From: Kofleriaceae bacterium
Lineage (GTDB): Bacteria > Myxococcota_A > Polyangia > Haliangiales > Haliangiaceae
Length of the DNA stretch: 64,000 nucleotides
NCBI GenBank assembly: GCA_013368795.1
Contig: JABFXX010000184.1
Coordinates: forward strand, 1 to 64,000
Reading direction: 5' to 3'
Each line of letters starts with the position of its first letter. Position 1 is the stretch's first letter. Shown here piece by piece: positions 44,674 to 53,660 of this stretch. The notes under the pieces are model-generated. The model was not told where the DNA came from and searched no databases. It saw only the letters and a program-made list of their open reading frames with translations. Both the position numbers and the translations under genes were made by a program.

Positions 44674-44684
44674 GGAGTACCACC

Positions 44685-46055
44685 ATGCGTAATACGTGCA
44701 TCCTCGTCCTCGCGGCCACACTGGCCGCAGCACCCGCCTGCGATCTCGATGTCGGTGATCTCAACAATCCCGGCATCGATCAGCTCGAAGACAACCCCAC
44801 GCCGTCCGGCGTCTCGTCGGCGTGCACCGGCCTCTTGATCGGTACGCGGCGCAACCACGCTGCCAACAACGGCTACGTCGTGCAGCTCGGTATCCTCGGT
44901 CGCGAAGCCTACGACTTCGATACCGCCGACCCGCGCTTCTTCACCGAGCTGCTCCAGGCCAAGCTCAACGCCGGCAGTCCGTTCGGCGGGAACTTCTGGC
45001 AGCTGCCGTACTCGAACATCCGCCTCGCAAACACGATCCTCAAGGCCGTCGAGAAGGTCAGCGAGTTCTCGGACACGGACAAGGCGGGCATCCGTGGCTT
45101 CTCGAAGTCCATCATGGCGCTCGATCTCCTCGAGGTGATCAACACGCGCGATGACATCGGCGCGGTGATCGACACCGACAAGGACATCCACGACCTGGGC
45201 GCGATCGCCACCAAGACCGAAGTCCTCGCGAAGATCGCGAGCCTGCTCGACGAGGGCGCGACGGATCTCGCCGGCGGTGGCGACGCGTTCGTGTTCCAGC
45301 TGTCGAGCGGCTTTGCCGACTTCGACACGCCGGAGACGTTCCGCAAGTTCAACCGCGCGCTTCGTGCACGCGTCGCGGCCTATCAGAAGGACTATGCGAC
45401 CGCGCTCACGGCGCTCGGCGAGTCGTTCATCACCGACACGGCGGTGAACCAGGCGGCACTCGACGTCGGCGTCTACTACTCGTACTCGACGGCGTCCGGT
45501 GACGCGACGAACGGTATGGTCAACCCGAACATCTTCGCGCATCCGTCACTGGCGACCGATGCCATGATGAATGGCACGACGAAGGACCTCCGCTTCACCC
45601 GCAAGGTCGAGACGACCGACTCGCAGGGCGGCGCGGGCGTGATGTCGGACCTCGCGTTCACGCTCTACAAGAGCCCGGACTCGCCGGTCGCGCTCATCCG
45701 CAACGAGGAGCTCCTCCTCCTGCGCGCCGAGGCGAAGTTCTTCACCAGCGACGTTCCGGGTGCGGTCGCCGATCTCAACATCGTGCGCACCGTCTCCGGT
45801 GGCCTCCAGCCGATCGCCGGCACGCCCGCCGAGGCGGCGTTCGTCACCGACCTCCTCTACGAGCGCGAGTTCTCGCTCCTCATGGAGGGCCATCGCTGGA
45901 TCGACTGGCGCCGGTTCGGAAAGCTCGACTCGCTGCCGCTCGACATGCCGACGGGCGACAACCCGCAGCACGTGCGCAACAAGCGCTACCCGATCCCGCA
46001 GGCCGAGTGCAATGCGCGGACGGGCGAGCCGCAGTGCGAGCTCGATAGCATCTGA
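44685..46055 (+). CDS. SusD/RagB-type nutrient-binding lipoprotein
   Basis: A 456-residue lipoprotein partner of the SusC protein. Lipobox AAPAC (Cys17) is followed by DLDVGDLNNPG, a SusD-like start; NFWQLPYSNIRLANTILKAV, a TPR-like helical core, NEELLLLRAEAKFFTSDVPGAVADLNIVR and the RagB motif LLYEREFSLLMEGHRWIDWRRFGKL are diagnostic. It lies 11 bases after SusC with a GTGAGGAG site. The position +2 Asp is notable for a protein expected in the outer membrane. Binds the substrate at the cell surface and caps the SusC barrel. Confidence 0.92.
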   Translation: MRNTCILVLAATLAAAPACDLDVGDLNNPGIDQLEDNPTPSGVSSACTGLLIGTRRNHAANNGYVVQLGILGREAYDFDTADPRFFTELLQAKLNAGSPFGGNFWQLPYSNIRLANTILKAVEKVSEFSDTDKAGIRGFSKSIMALDLLEVINTRDDIGAVIDTDKDIHDLGAIATKTEVLAKIASLLDEGATDLAGGGDAFVFQLSSGFADFDTPETFRKFNRALRARVAAYQKDYATALTALGESFITDTAVNQAALDVGVYYSYSTASGDATNGMVNPNIFAHPSLATDAMMNGTTKDLRFTRKVETTDSQGGAGVMSDLAFTLYKSPDSPVALIRNEELLLLRAEAKFFTSDVPGAVADLNIVRTVSGGLQPIAGTPAEAAFVTDLLYEREFSLLMEGHRWIDWRRFGKLDSLPLDMPTGDNPQHVRNKRYPIPQAECNARTGEPQCELDSI

Positions 46056-46155
46056 GGCCTCGGTCGCAGCTGCGACTGCGACATCGCCGAACGCGAGCGG
46101 ATAGCAGACGAGTCGTCTGCGAGCGCCAACGGCGATGCTCGATGATGGGTCGAGC

Positions 46156-47121
46156 ATGCGTCGCTCGATCCTCATCCATCTCGGCCTCGCGTTGCTCGTC
46201 GTTGCGAGCGCGTGTCGTCGCGTAACGCACGAGTCGCAGGACAGCAGCGCACCGCCACCGGTCCTGCTGCCTCCGCCGATCCGCGCGGCTTTCGAGGCTG
46301 CGAATGCCCGGCCGGAGCCGTGGACCGTGACCGCGTACGACATCATGCCCGGCGATGCGGGTAGCGCCGCGGCACGATTCGAGACGTACGCGATCGATCG
46401 CACGATCAGGGTCCCATCGGCGCGCACCGCCGAGCTCGTCCGCTTGCTCGGCACGGACGCCGGATACCGCGCAGGTAAGACCGCATGTGGTGATACGACG
46501 TTGCCACCGCTGTTCGGAATTCGGGTCGCTCGCGGCCCGGTCAGCCTCGACCTCGTAGTCCGGTGCGGCAGCAGGGTTGCGCTCGCTGCTGCGGTGGACA
46601 ATCCCGCAGAAGGGAACCTGACCGAAGAGGCAATGAGGTTCGTCGAGAGCCTGCGCCCACCGCCACCGCCGCCGCCGCCCACGGTGAGCCATGTCCCGCC
46701 GCCTCCCTCGATCCGCGCAGCGTTCGGGGCGGCGAACGAGCGGTCCGAGCCGTGGACCGCGACCGCCTACGATCTCGTGCTCACCAAACGGCGCAGCCGC
46801 CGACCCCAGTTCGCGACGTTCACGATCAAGCGCACGATGTCCGTTCCGGCGCAGCGCATCGACGAGCTCGTTCGGTGGCTCAGCACCGACGCGGGGTACG
46901 TGAACGACGGCTACGCGTGCTGTCCAGTGGCCAGCTGGCCAAACGCGCTGGGGCTTCGGCTGGCGCGCGGGCCGGTCGTGCTCGACTTCGTGATCCAGTG
47001 CGGGCAGATCGCGCTCGGGGCTCCACCGACACTCGATGATGCCTCAGCCGTCGAGACCGGATACCTCGCCAGCGAGGTGATCCCCGTCCTTGCGAGCCTC
47101 TACAAACGCGGTTGCTCCTAG
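46156..47121 (+). CDS. Hypothetical lipoprotein with two tandem homologous domains
   Basis: A 321-residue lipoprotein (lipobox VASAC, Cys20). Two repeats of about 120 residues are clear: IRAAFEAANARPEPWTVTAYDI and IRAAFGAANERSEPWTATAYDL, each followed by a strand TYAIDRTIRVP / TFTIKRTMSVP, then LLGTDAGY / LSTDAGY with a Cys and ...RVARGPVSLDLVVRCG / RLARGPVVLDFVIQCG. They are joined by a run of proline (PPPPPPPP). This is an internal duplication of an unknown domain. The ATG at 46156 starts the signal peptide. Confidence 0.72.
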   Translation: MRRSILIHLGLALLVVASACRRVTHESQDSSAPPPVLLPPPIRAAFEAANARPEPWTVTAYDIMPGDAGSAAARFETYAIDRTIRVPSARTAELVRLLGTDAGYRAGKTACGDTTLPPLFGIRVARGPVSLDLVVRCGSRVALAAAVDNPAEGNLTEEAMRFVESLRPPPPPPPPTVSHVPPPPSIRAAFGAANERSEPWTATAYDLVLTKRRSRRPQFATFTIKRTMSVPAQRIDELVRWLSTDAGYVNDGYACCPVASWPNALGLRLARGPVVLDFVIQCGQIALGAPPTLDDASAVETGYLASEVIPVLASLYKRGCS

Positions 47122-48122
47122 TAGTGCGCGAATAGATCGGTCAGCGCGACACGCGTGCGATTCCACATCTTGTCGAGCGTGACCTTGCCCATCCGGCGAT
47201 AGCCGAGCTCGGCGTCCCACACGGTGTCGTAGAGGCCGTTGTTGTTGAAGTCGGGCGCCGGGTACTCGATGAGTGCCGCCGGGACGCCTCGCGCGCGCGC
47301 CCACTGCGCGAACATGCCGACCGTCATGCTCGTGGTGCCGTGGAAGATGCCACCGAGCGTCGAGCCGCAGTTCATCACGCCATTCGACGCGGTGTAGCAG
47401 TACTTCGTCGGCTTGCCGGTGTAGCTCGCGTTGAACGAGCGCTGGAAGAAGCCACCGATCTTCGCGTCGCCGTAATACGTGTTGTACCAGCCGTGAAAGT
47501 CGATCGCGATCGTCGGCTTCACCTGCTCGAACAGATCGACGAGCAGGCGCTGCTCTTTCGACGTGTCGCTGCCGACGTTGCGGTTCATGTCCTTGCCTTG
47601 CGACTGGCAGCGGCCGTACGCACCCGCGCTCTCGCGCCAGTTGTTCGTGCCGTAGCGCATGCCGTCGGGGTTCGCGGTCGGAATGATGTAGACGGTCCAG
47701 CCCTTCAGCAGGTCGAGGTGGTTGCCGTAGTAGTCGATCGTGCTCTTCGCGATCGAGTACAGCGCGCGGCCGTCCTGCTTCCACGCGTCCTCGAACCCGT
47801 GGAGCGCGAACGTCAGGAACGCCTTCTTGCCGTTCGGGTTCGGCGGCGTGATCTGGTAGTAGACGAGCGACTGGCCCTTCACGCTCGTTCCGTACGTGTG
47901 GCTCTTCACGGCGGGCACGGTGGCAGCGATCGTGCCGATGTCTTCGGTGACATCGAACTCGACGTCGAGGTCGACATCGAGTGGATCGTCGGCGACGTCG
48001 GTCTGGTCGGGCGGGTCGACCTCCTCGCCGGACTCGTCGGGCGGGGACACCTCGTCGTCGGCCGGCATGGCACACGCCGCGGCGAGGAGGAGCGGGGCAA
48101 GGAGCAGGGCAGAGGTACGCAC
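47118..48122 (-). CDS. M14-family zinc carboxypeptidase lipoprotein
   Basis: A 334-residue lipoprotein (lipobox LAAAC, Cys17) with an Asp/Glu-rich linker. The M14 peptidase domain has HGFEDAW (HxxE zinc ligands), IPTANPDGMRYG, GKDMNRN and IDFHGW (third ligand His and substrate-binding region), and a later ALIEYPAP with the catalytic Glu. It probably cleaves C-terminal residues or peptidoglycan-type amide bonds on the outside of the cell. Cys pairs CYTASNGVMNC suggest a disulfide. Confidence 0.88.
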   Translation of the reverse strand: MRTSALLLAPLLLAAACAMPADDEVSPPDESGEEVDPPDQTDVADDPLDVDLDVEFDVTEDIGTIAATVPAVKSHTYGTSVKGQSLVYYQITPPNPNGKKAFLTFALHGFEDAWKQDGRALYSIAKSTIDYYGNHLDLLKGWTVYIIPTANPDGMRYGTNNWRESAGAYGRCQSQGKDMNRNVGSDTSKEQRLLVDLFEQVKPTIAIDFHGWYNTYYGDAKIGGFFQRSFNASYTGKPTKYCYTASNGVMNCGSTLGGIFHGTTSMTVGMFAQWARARGVPAALIEYPAPDFNNNGLYDTVWDAELGYRRMGKVTLDKMWNRTRVALTDLFAHY

Positions 48123-48157
48123 GCCGCATCATTCAGCAACCGACGTGCCGCGCCGAA

Positions 48158-48238
48158 CTACATGCAATCGCACGGCAGTTCGCCGGCGATGTAGCGCCGG
48201 CCGTTACAGGTGCACACGGGGGTAGGCCGCGTGATCAA
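48158..48238 (-). CDS. Possible 26-residue Cys-rich micro-ORF
   Basis: A TTG overlapping the stop of the barrel gene (48235) opens a frame ending at TAG 48158. The peptide contains PVCTCNGRRYIAGELPCDC, reminiscent of a half-Kazal loop (VCxCxGxxY). Start is weak and no ribosome site is obvious, so it may be chance. Confidence 0.2.
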   Translation of the reverse strand: MITRPTPVCTCNGRRYIAGELPCDCM

Positions 48239-49593
48239 CGCGTCCACGTGCGGCTGCCCGCGTGCTGGACGGTGAGCCCGACGTTCGCTGCAAAGCCCGT
48301 CGTATCCGGCGCGAGCCCGTCGAGCGCGGCGTAGTAGCTGCGCCCGAGCTCGAGGCTGAGCTTGGAGCTGAAGCCATCGCGCGCGTAGCTCGCGCCGAGC
48401 CCGATGCCGGCCGTCGACTCGTGGCGCAGCTCGTCGTCGACGAGTCGCGTGGTCCGCGCACCGAACACGCTCGCCACGAGTCCGAGCGCGCGCGGCACGT
48501 AGACCTCGCCGCTCACGCGATCCTCGAGTGCGACGGCACCGGTCATCGTCACGAACGGCTCGCGCTTGTACTGCGCGCCGAAGCCGCCCCACGTACGCGA
48601 CGAGTACCAACCGACGCCGCCGATCGTGATGCTGCCTTCCTCGGGATCGAGGCGCCGCGCGAGCTCGTCGCGATCGGGCATCGCGATCACCTCGCCCCAC
48701 CCGGCGTAGTACTGGGTTCCCGTGTACGGATCGACGCCGTCGACGCGCGTCATCCACACCGTGTCGAGATCGGTCGGGGCCGCCATCGGAAAATCGATCC
48801 GGCGGTGCTCGATGCCGAAGAACTCGAGCGACATCCCGGTCGTGTGCTCGGTGACACCGAGCATCGAGCCGCCGATCGTCGTCTCGAATCGCGTCGTGTC
48901 CTGCATCGCGATGTCGAGCCCGCCATGCAGAGGAATCACGTCGACGGCCCACGCGGTTGGCTTCTTCGGCTGCGTCTGGCCGGGCGCGCCGGTCTGCGCC
49001 TTCTCGCCGGCACCCTCGACGCGGATGAGGCGCGTTGCCAGCTCGATGCGCTCGCGCCCGTACAGCGAGCGTGCGAGCTCGGGACGTGCACCGAGGCGCG
49101 GCCGCGCCGCGAGCTCGCCGACGTGCGCGATCTCCATCGTCAGCGGGAAGAACGCGATGTTGCCGCGACCCTCGTCGATCACCGACTCCCTCATCTGCGC
49201 GGGCCCGATCTGCGCACCGGCGCGCGTGATGAGGCCCGTCGCACTCACGTCGCCGCCGACGCGCGAGCCCGCCACACCGGCGGTGAGCTCGACCTCGTAG
49301 CTCGGCTGTGTGTCGTCGCCACCGAACTGCAACCCGTAGCCGAGCTCGAGTCCCGCGTAGCCGGTCGCCGTGCTGCCGATACCGCTCTGGCTCGTGCCGC
49401 CGGCGCCGACCACGTAGCGAACTTCGAGCGACTGGCGCACGCGACTGAAGTCGACCTCGTTCATGCACGGCGAGCTCGTCGCCGGACCCTCGTCGGTCGT
49501 CACGTCCGTCGCGACGGTGTCGGGACATGCACTCGCGTGGCTCGCGACGAGGCTCGGGGCGGCAGCAGCAATCAGCAGGGCGGCGCGACGCAT
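48235..49593 (-). CDS. Exported outer-membrane beta-barrel-like hypothetical protein
   Basis: A 452-residue protein with a signal peptide (ALLIAAAAPSLVASHASA). The mature part has many alternating strands ending with aromatic residues (SLEVRYVVGAGGTSQ, ELGYGLQFGG, SITIGGVGWYSSRTWGGFGAQYKREP, AGIGLGASYARDGFSSKLSLELGRSYY, LTVQHAG), the pattern of an outer-membrane barrel. No porin or enzyme family can be named. Two Cys near the new N-terminus (ACPD, SSPC). Confidence 0.72.
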   Translation of the reverse strand: MRRAALLIAAAAPSLVASHASACPDTVATDVTTDEGPATSSPCMNEVDFSRVRQSLEVRYVVGAGGTSQSGIGSTATGYAGLELGYGLQFGGDDTQPSYEVELTAGVAGSRVGGDVSATGLITRAGAQIGPAQMRESVIDEGRGNIAFFPLTMEIAHVGELAARPRLGARPELARSLYGRERIELATRLIRVEGAGEKAQTGAPGQTQPKKPTAWAVDVIPLHGGLDIAMQDTTRFETTIGGSMLGVTEHTTGMSLEFFGIEHRRIDFPMAAPTDLDTVWMTRVDGVDPYTGTQYYAGWGEVIAMPDRDELARRLDPEEGSITIGGVGWYSSRTWGGFGAQYKREPFVTMTGAVALEDRVSGEVYVPRALGLVASVFGARTTRLVDDELRHESTAGIGLGASYARDGFSSKLSLELGRSYYAALDGLAPDTTGFAANVGLTVQHAGSRTWTR

Positions 49594-49702
49594 CGGGGTC
49601 GGCCGAATTGCAATGGCTGCTCCAGCCCCTGAGCCAAGCGTTGCGGCTACTTACCGGGCCGAGGTGTGCAGTTTCAACCGCCACGGCGGCAGGAACCGGC
49701 CA

Positions 49703-51370
49703 TCACTGCCAGTAGCGCGCGATCGCGAAGTCGTTGTCCGCGGAGCCGACGACAATCGCGCGCACCGCCGGGATCTGCGAATCGGTCTGGAGCGCGATCG
49801 CGTTCGCCTGATCGGGCTGCCCCGCCTGGGCCATCTCCGTCACCACGCGGCCACCGGTGCCGAACGAGTTGTCGAGCGTCCCGTCGGTGTTCAGGCGAAC
49901 GAGCGCGAAGTTGGGCGACTGGCTCGCTCCCTCGTACACCCAGCCGGCGAGGATCGGCTTGTTTCCGTCGAGGACGATCCCGTACGCCTCGTCCGAGTTC
50001 GTCGACGTGACCGCGGCGATCGAGCGGCCAAACGGCATCGCGACTGCACCCGACGGCGAGAGCTTCACGGCCGCGAAGTCGTGATTGATGTGACCGGCCA
50101 CGAACAGCTCGCCCGTCGGCGTGACCGCGATCGCGCGCGCCGCGCCGACCGTCGACTGGAACACGCCCGTCACGAGGCCCTGCATTCCGAACGTGGTGTC
50201 GAGCTGACCGTTCGCCGAGTAGCGCGCGACCGCGAAGTCGTTGTCGCCACCGACCGCATAGAACTTCTCGTTGCCAACGGGGTCACCGGGGTTGCTGGCG
50301 TCGCGCGCGACCGCGAGCGCGAAGATCACGTCGCGTCCAGTGCCCGCCCTGACCGGCGTGATCGCGATGCCCTGTGCTCCGAACGTCGTGTCGAGCGAGC
50401 CGTCGGGGAGAAAGCCGACCAGCGCGAAGTCGGTGTCGTACGGGATCGTGGCGCGATTGGTCTCGCCGCCGAGCACGATGCGGCCGTTCGCCTGCACGAT
50501 GACCGCGTACGCCACATCGAGGCCGCCGCCGACCGCCACCGTCGCCTTGCCATCTCCGCTGAACGTCGTGTCGGGCGATCCGTCGCTGTTGTAGCGCGCG
50601 ACCGCGAAGTCGAAGCTCGAACCCGGCATGGTCGCCATGCCGGCGACGACGATCTTACCGTCGGGCTGCACCGCGACCGCGTACGCGCTGTCGAGACTGC
50701 CGAAGTCGGTGAACACCTTGCCGTTAACGCCGAACGTCGTGTCGACGTTGCCGTCGCGATCGAGGCGCGTGACCGCGAAGTCACCACTGTGCACGGCGGA
50801 TGCGAACCCGGCGACGATGATCTTGCCGTCGGGCTGCACGGCCGTCGCGTACGCGGTGTCGCTGGCGCTGCCCATCGGCACCAGCTTCTTGCCGCCCGCG
50901 AAGGTCTGATCGATCGAACCCGGAAGACCGCGCACGGTCATCGTCGCCGTCGCGATGGACGTCAGCGTATCGGCGGTGCCTTTGATCGTGACCGTCGTCG
51001 GCAGCGAATGCGCCGCGGTCGTGGCGGTCATGAGCTCGAGCGTTCCCGTCGTCTCGCCAGCCGCGACCGTGACCGGCGGCGCGACGACGCCAGCGGGCAG
51101 TCCAGCGGCCTCGAGCGTGACAGCGCCGGCAAACGCGCCGTGCCGCGTGACATTCACCATCAACGATGTCGTCGTACCGGTGACGAGCGGGTGCTGCGAC
51201 CTCTGGAGGTTGACCTCGAACGAACCGGGATCCTCCGGCACCGCGGCGTCGGGGTCGCCGCTGCCACTGCCGCTGTCGACGGTGACGCCGGCATCCGGCG
51301 TATCTTGTTGAACAGGGGCCTCGGAGCACGCGACAAGAGTAAGCAAGGACAAGGCAAATCGAGACGTCAT
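49703..51370 (-). CDS. Delta-60 repeat (DUF5122) lipoprotein
   Basis: A 555-residue lipoprotein (lipobox TLVAC, Cys15). After a Ser/Gly/Asp linker and an Ig-like domain (QHPLVTGTTTSLMVNVTRHGAFAGAVTLEAAG), about seven delta-60 repeats follow, each like FAVTRLDRDGNVDTTFGVNGK plus AYAVAVQPDGKIVVAG. Such repeats form beta-propeller-like surface structures of unknown function, common in Myxococcota. ATG at 51370; the longer track ORF is a shadow. Confidence 0.85.
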   Translation of the reverse strand: MTSRFALSLLTLVACSEAPVQQDTPDAGVTVDSGSGSGDPDAAVPEDPGSFEVNLQRSQHPLVTGTTTSLMVNVTRHGAFAGAVTLEAAGLPAGVVAPPVTVAAGETTGTLELMTATTAAHSLPTTVTIKGTADTLTSIATATMTVRGLPGSIDQTFAGGKKLVPMGSASDTAYATAVQPDGKIIVAGFASAVHSGDFAVTRLDRDGNVDTTFGVNGKVFTDFGSLDSAYAVAVQPDGKIVVAGMATMPGSSFDFAVARYNSDGSPDTTFSGDGKATVAVGGGLDVAYAVIVQANGRIVLGGETNRATIPYDTDFALVGFLPDGSLDTTFGAQGIAITPVRAGTGRDVIFALAVARDASNPGDPVGNEKFYAVGGDNDFAVARYSANGQLDTTFGMQGLVTGVFQSTVGAARAIAVTPTGELFVAGHINHDFAAVKLSPSGAVAMPFGRSIAAVTSTNSDEAYGIVLDGNKPILAGWVYEGASQSPNFALVRLNTDGTLDNSFGTGGRVVTEMAQAGQPDQANAIALQTDSQIPAVRAIVVGSADNDFAIARYWQ

Positions 51371-51483
51371 GGCCCGCCAAGTGATGCGAGCCGGCGTTTC
51401 GTTACACGTTCTCGTTTGGTGTGCGCCACGCCACATCGATCTCGCGTAGGGCGGTACCCTGGCGCGAGAGGGAGGGGATCGAG

Positions 51484-51849
51484 ATGACGGTGAAGCATGT
51501 GGTCGGGAGCCTGGCGCTGGTCCTTGCGCTCGGTGCCTGCAAGAAGGGCGGCGGCAGCGCCGACGTCGAGGCATTCATGAAGCTCGACAGCGACAAGGCG
51601 GTCGCGTTTGCGGCGGGCGGCACGGACTGCGAGGCGAAGGCGAAGAGCGTCGGCAACTGGCGCAAGGCGCACACGGCCGAATACAAGGCGCTGCAGAAGA
51701 AGCTCAACGAGCAGTGGCCGAAGGGTCAGCCGAAGGACGTGCTCGAGAAGTACGGCGCGAAGATGAAGGCGAACAAGCAGGTCGTCGTCGACGCGATGCT
51801 CGCGTGCAGCAACATCGGCAAGATGATGGACGAGACGAAGACCGAGTAA
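51484..51849 (+). CDS. Small hypothetical lipoprotein
   Basis: A 121-residue lipoprotein (lipobox LALGAC, Cys19) with a Lys/Ala-rich helical body containing two Cys (GGTDCEAKAK, MLACSNIGK). The ATG at 51484 is preceded by GGGAGGGGATCGAG. No family recognised. It precedes a duplicated exported protein in the same direction (72-base gap). Confidence 0.75.
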   Translation: MTVKHVVGSLALVLALGACKKGGGSADVEAFMKLDSDKAVAFAAGGTDCEAKAKSVGNWRKAHTAEYKALQKKLNEQWPKGQPKDVLEKYGAKMKANKQVVVDAMLACSNIGKMMDETKTE

Positions 51850-51921
51850 CCGGTCGTAGACGAGCGCGCGCGCCGAAAATTCACCTTAGATCCATATCGC
51901 TTGTGCCCCGTCTCAACCGGC

Positions 51922-52761
51922 ATGAGCACTCTGTTCTGGCTATCGTTCTTCTTCTCGCACTCGCCGAACGCGCACGCGTGCGAGGTGCGCGGCACGCCGC
52001 TCCTCGAGATCAAGCAGGGCTCCGAGGTCGATTCCACGACGACGACCAGGCGCATCTACAACACGGGCGCGTGGACGTTCGAGTCCGACAACGCGACCGC
52101 GCGCGGCTGCTTCTCGCGCACCGAGCTGACCTCGATCCGCCGCGCGCTCGCGCAGGCGACGTGGAAGGTCACGTCGAGCCAGATCGCATGCTTCGCCTAC
52201 GATCCGAACTTTACCGAGTACACGCTGAACGGCCGCCTCCGTTACACGCACCGCCTGTGCAGCGGCAAGACCGCCGACGCGGCGACGCTCGACGCGATCC
52301 ACTTCGTCGAGCAGGAGCTCGCGAACGACCTGCCTCCGCCGCCGCCTGCGCCCAAGCCGCCCGTCGACTCGTGTCGCGCGACCGGCACGCCGATCTTCGA
52401 GATCCGCAAGCGCTCCGAGGCGAAGGAGCCGACCTCGACGGTCGCGATCTACTCGACGGGCGCGTGGACGTTTCAGCCGATCGACGCCAGCGGTCGCGCC
52501 GGCGCACTGACCACCGGCTGCTTCGACAAGCCGACGCTGCGGTCCATTCGCAGCGCGGTGACTGACTCGCCGTGGACCGTCACGCGCAACGAGATCGTGT
52601 GCATGGCGTACTCGGCGTCGTTCACCGAGTACTACGTCAACGGCAAGTACGAGTACACCGCGCGCATGTGCGGCGAGCAGCGCCTCGACGCGACGAGCGC
52701 GGCAGCGATCACGAAGATCGACGCCGCGCTCGCGAAGGTGCTGCCGAAGCAGACTCGTTAG
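51922..52761 (+). CDS. Exported protein with two tandem homologous domains
   Basis: A 279-residue exported protein with a short signal sequence (TLFWLSFFFSHSPNAHA). Two similar halves: CEVRGTPLLEIKQ ... YNTGAWTFESD ... RGCFSRTELTSIRRALAQATWKVTSSQIACFAYDPNFTEYTLNGRLRYTHRLCSGK and CRATGTPIFEIRK ... YSTGAWTF ... TGCFDKPTLRSIRSAVTDSPWTVTRNEIVCMAYSASFTEYYVNGKYEYTARMCGEQ, joined by PPPPPAPKPP. Each has four equivalent Cys, so disulfides are likely. The domain is unrecognised; the design (duplication, polyproline hinge) parallels the lipoprotein at 46156. Confidence 0.75.
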   Translation: MSTLFWLSFFFSHSPNAHACEVRGTPLLEIKQGSEVDSTTTTRRIYNTGAWTFESDNATARGCFSRTELTSIRRALAQATWKVTSSQIACFAYDPNFTEYTLNGRLRYTHRLCSGKTADAATLDAIHFVEQELANDLPPPPPAPKPPVDSCRATGTPIFEIRKRSEAKEPTSTVAIYSTGAWTFQPIDASGRAGALTTGCFDKPTLRSIRSAVTDSPWTVTRNEIVCMAYSASFTEYYVNGKYEYTARMCGEQRLDATSAAAITKIDAALAKVLPKQTR

Positions 52762-53402
52762 TTCACGTTCGTCGGTACTTCGTAGAACCGCAGCTGCGCG
52801 ATGCGCAGGCCGTTGTTGTCGTACTGCCAGAAGTAGTCGCTCAGGCGGTCGTCGAACAGCGGCACGCGTTCGACCGTACCGTCGCCGTCGATATCGGCCA
52901 TCACGTACAGCAGTGCCGACGAGACGTTCGTGAACTTCGACTTGCCCTTCGTGCGCAGGAGCAGGCTCGACTGGTTGCTGCAGATGGTCTCGCCCGTCGT
53001 CGGATCGGTCGCACAGGTGGTCGTCGTCGACGATCCGCCGGGCGTGCCGAGTGCGCGCGAGTACACGGAGTACGACGTGACGCCGTCGTTGTCCGCATCG
53101 GGTGCGGGTAACTGGAATGCACCGGTGCCATCGGTCGCGTTCGCGTCGATGACCGCGAACTCGCCTTCGCCGAGGTTGATCTTCGCGCTTCCTGAGAGCG
53201 GGACGAAGATCCGATGACCATCGCCGCCAGTCAGGTTGGGTGACTTACCCTTCTCGACGCCGATGATGTTGAGGTTGTAGTGGGCCCCCGACGGCGCGCC
53301 ATTTCCCGCCGCGAGCTCGTCGAGGCCGATTTGTGTGTCGTCGCCCGTGGCACAGGCGGAAAGCGAGACGGCGAGCGTGACGATCGAAAGCAGACGTTGC
53401 AT
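52758..53402 (-). CDS. Hypothetical lipoprotein
   Basis: A 214-residue lipoprotein (lipobox LSAC, Cys17) with AGGAGGT ribosome site before the ATG at 53402. The C-terminal region has acidic runs and ALLYVMADIDGDGTVERVPLFDD, resembling a calcium-binding (DxDxDG) loop; PAPDADNDGV is another. The fold is not recognised. Shares its stop with the convergent gene (TTAG). Confidence 0.72.
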   Translation of the reverse strand: MQRLLSIVTLAVSLSACATGDDTQIGLDELAAGNGAPSGAHYNLNIIGVEKGKSPNLTGGDGHRIFVPLSGSAKINLGEGEFAVIDANATDGTGAFQLPAPDADNDGVTSYSVYSRALGTPGGSSTTTTCATDPTTGETICSNQSSLLLRTKGKSKFTNVSSALLYVMADIDGDGTVERVPLFDDRLSDYFWQYDNNGLRIAQLRFYEVPTNVN

Positions 53403-53660
53403 CGAGGTACCTCCTGACCGTCGGCCTCGTGCAAGACGAGCGCCCGACGAGAACGCGCGCGTTCGCCATCGATCGCGCGTCGACTGGGGAGAACACATCC
53501 CGCTCGCCGAGGAACGACTACCCACGTCGACGAGAATTGGTCGGCACGATCACGGCGCTCGTCGACGTTGCGAAGCCGATGCACAAGTGCCGCGTCTTAC
53601 GGGCTCATCTGCGGTGTGCGTGAAAATCCGAGTATGCACCGCGAGTGTTAGGCTCGCGGC

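Noticed and set aside
49463-51487. 674-aa plus-strand ORF
   Set aside because: Antisense to the delta-60 lipoprotein; low-complexity Arg/Asp/Val composition.
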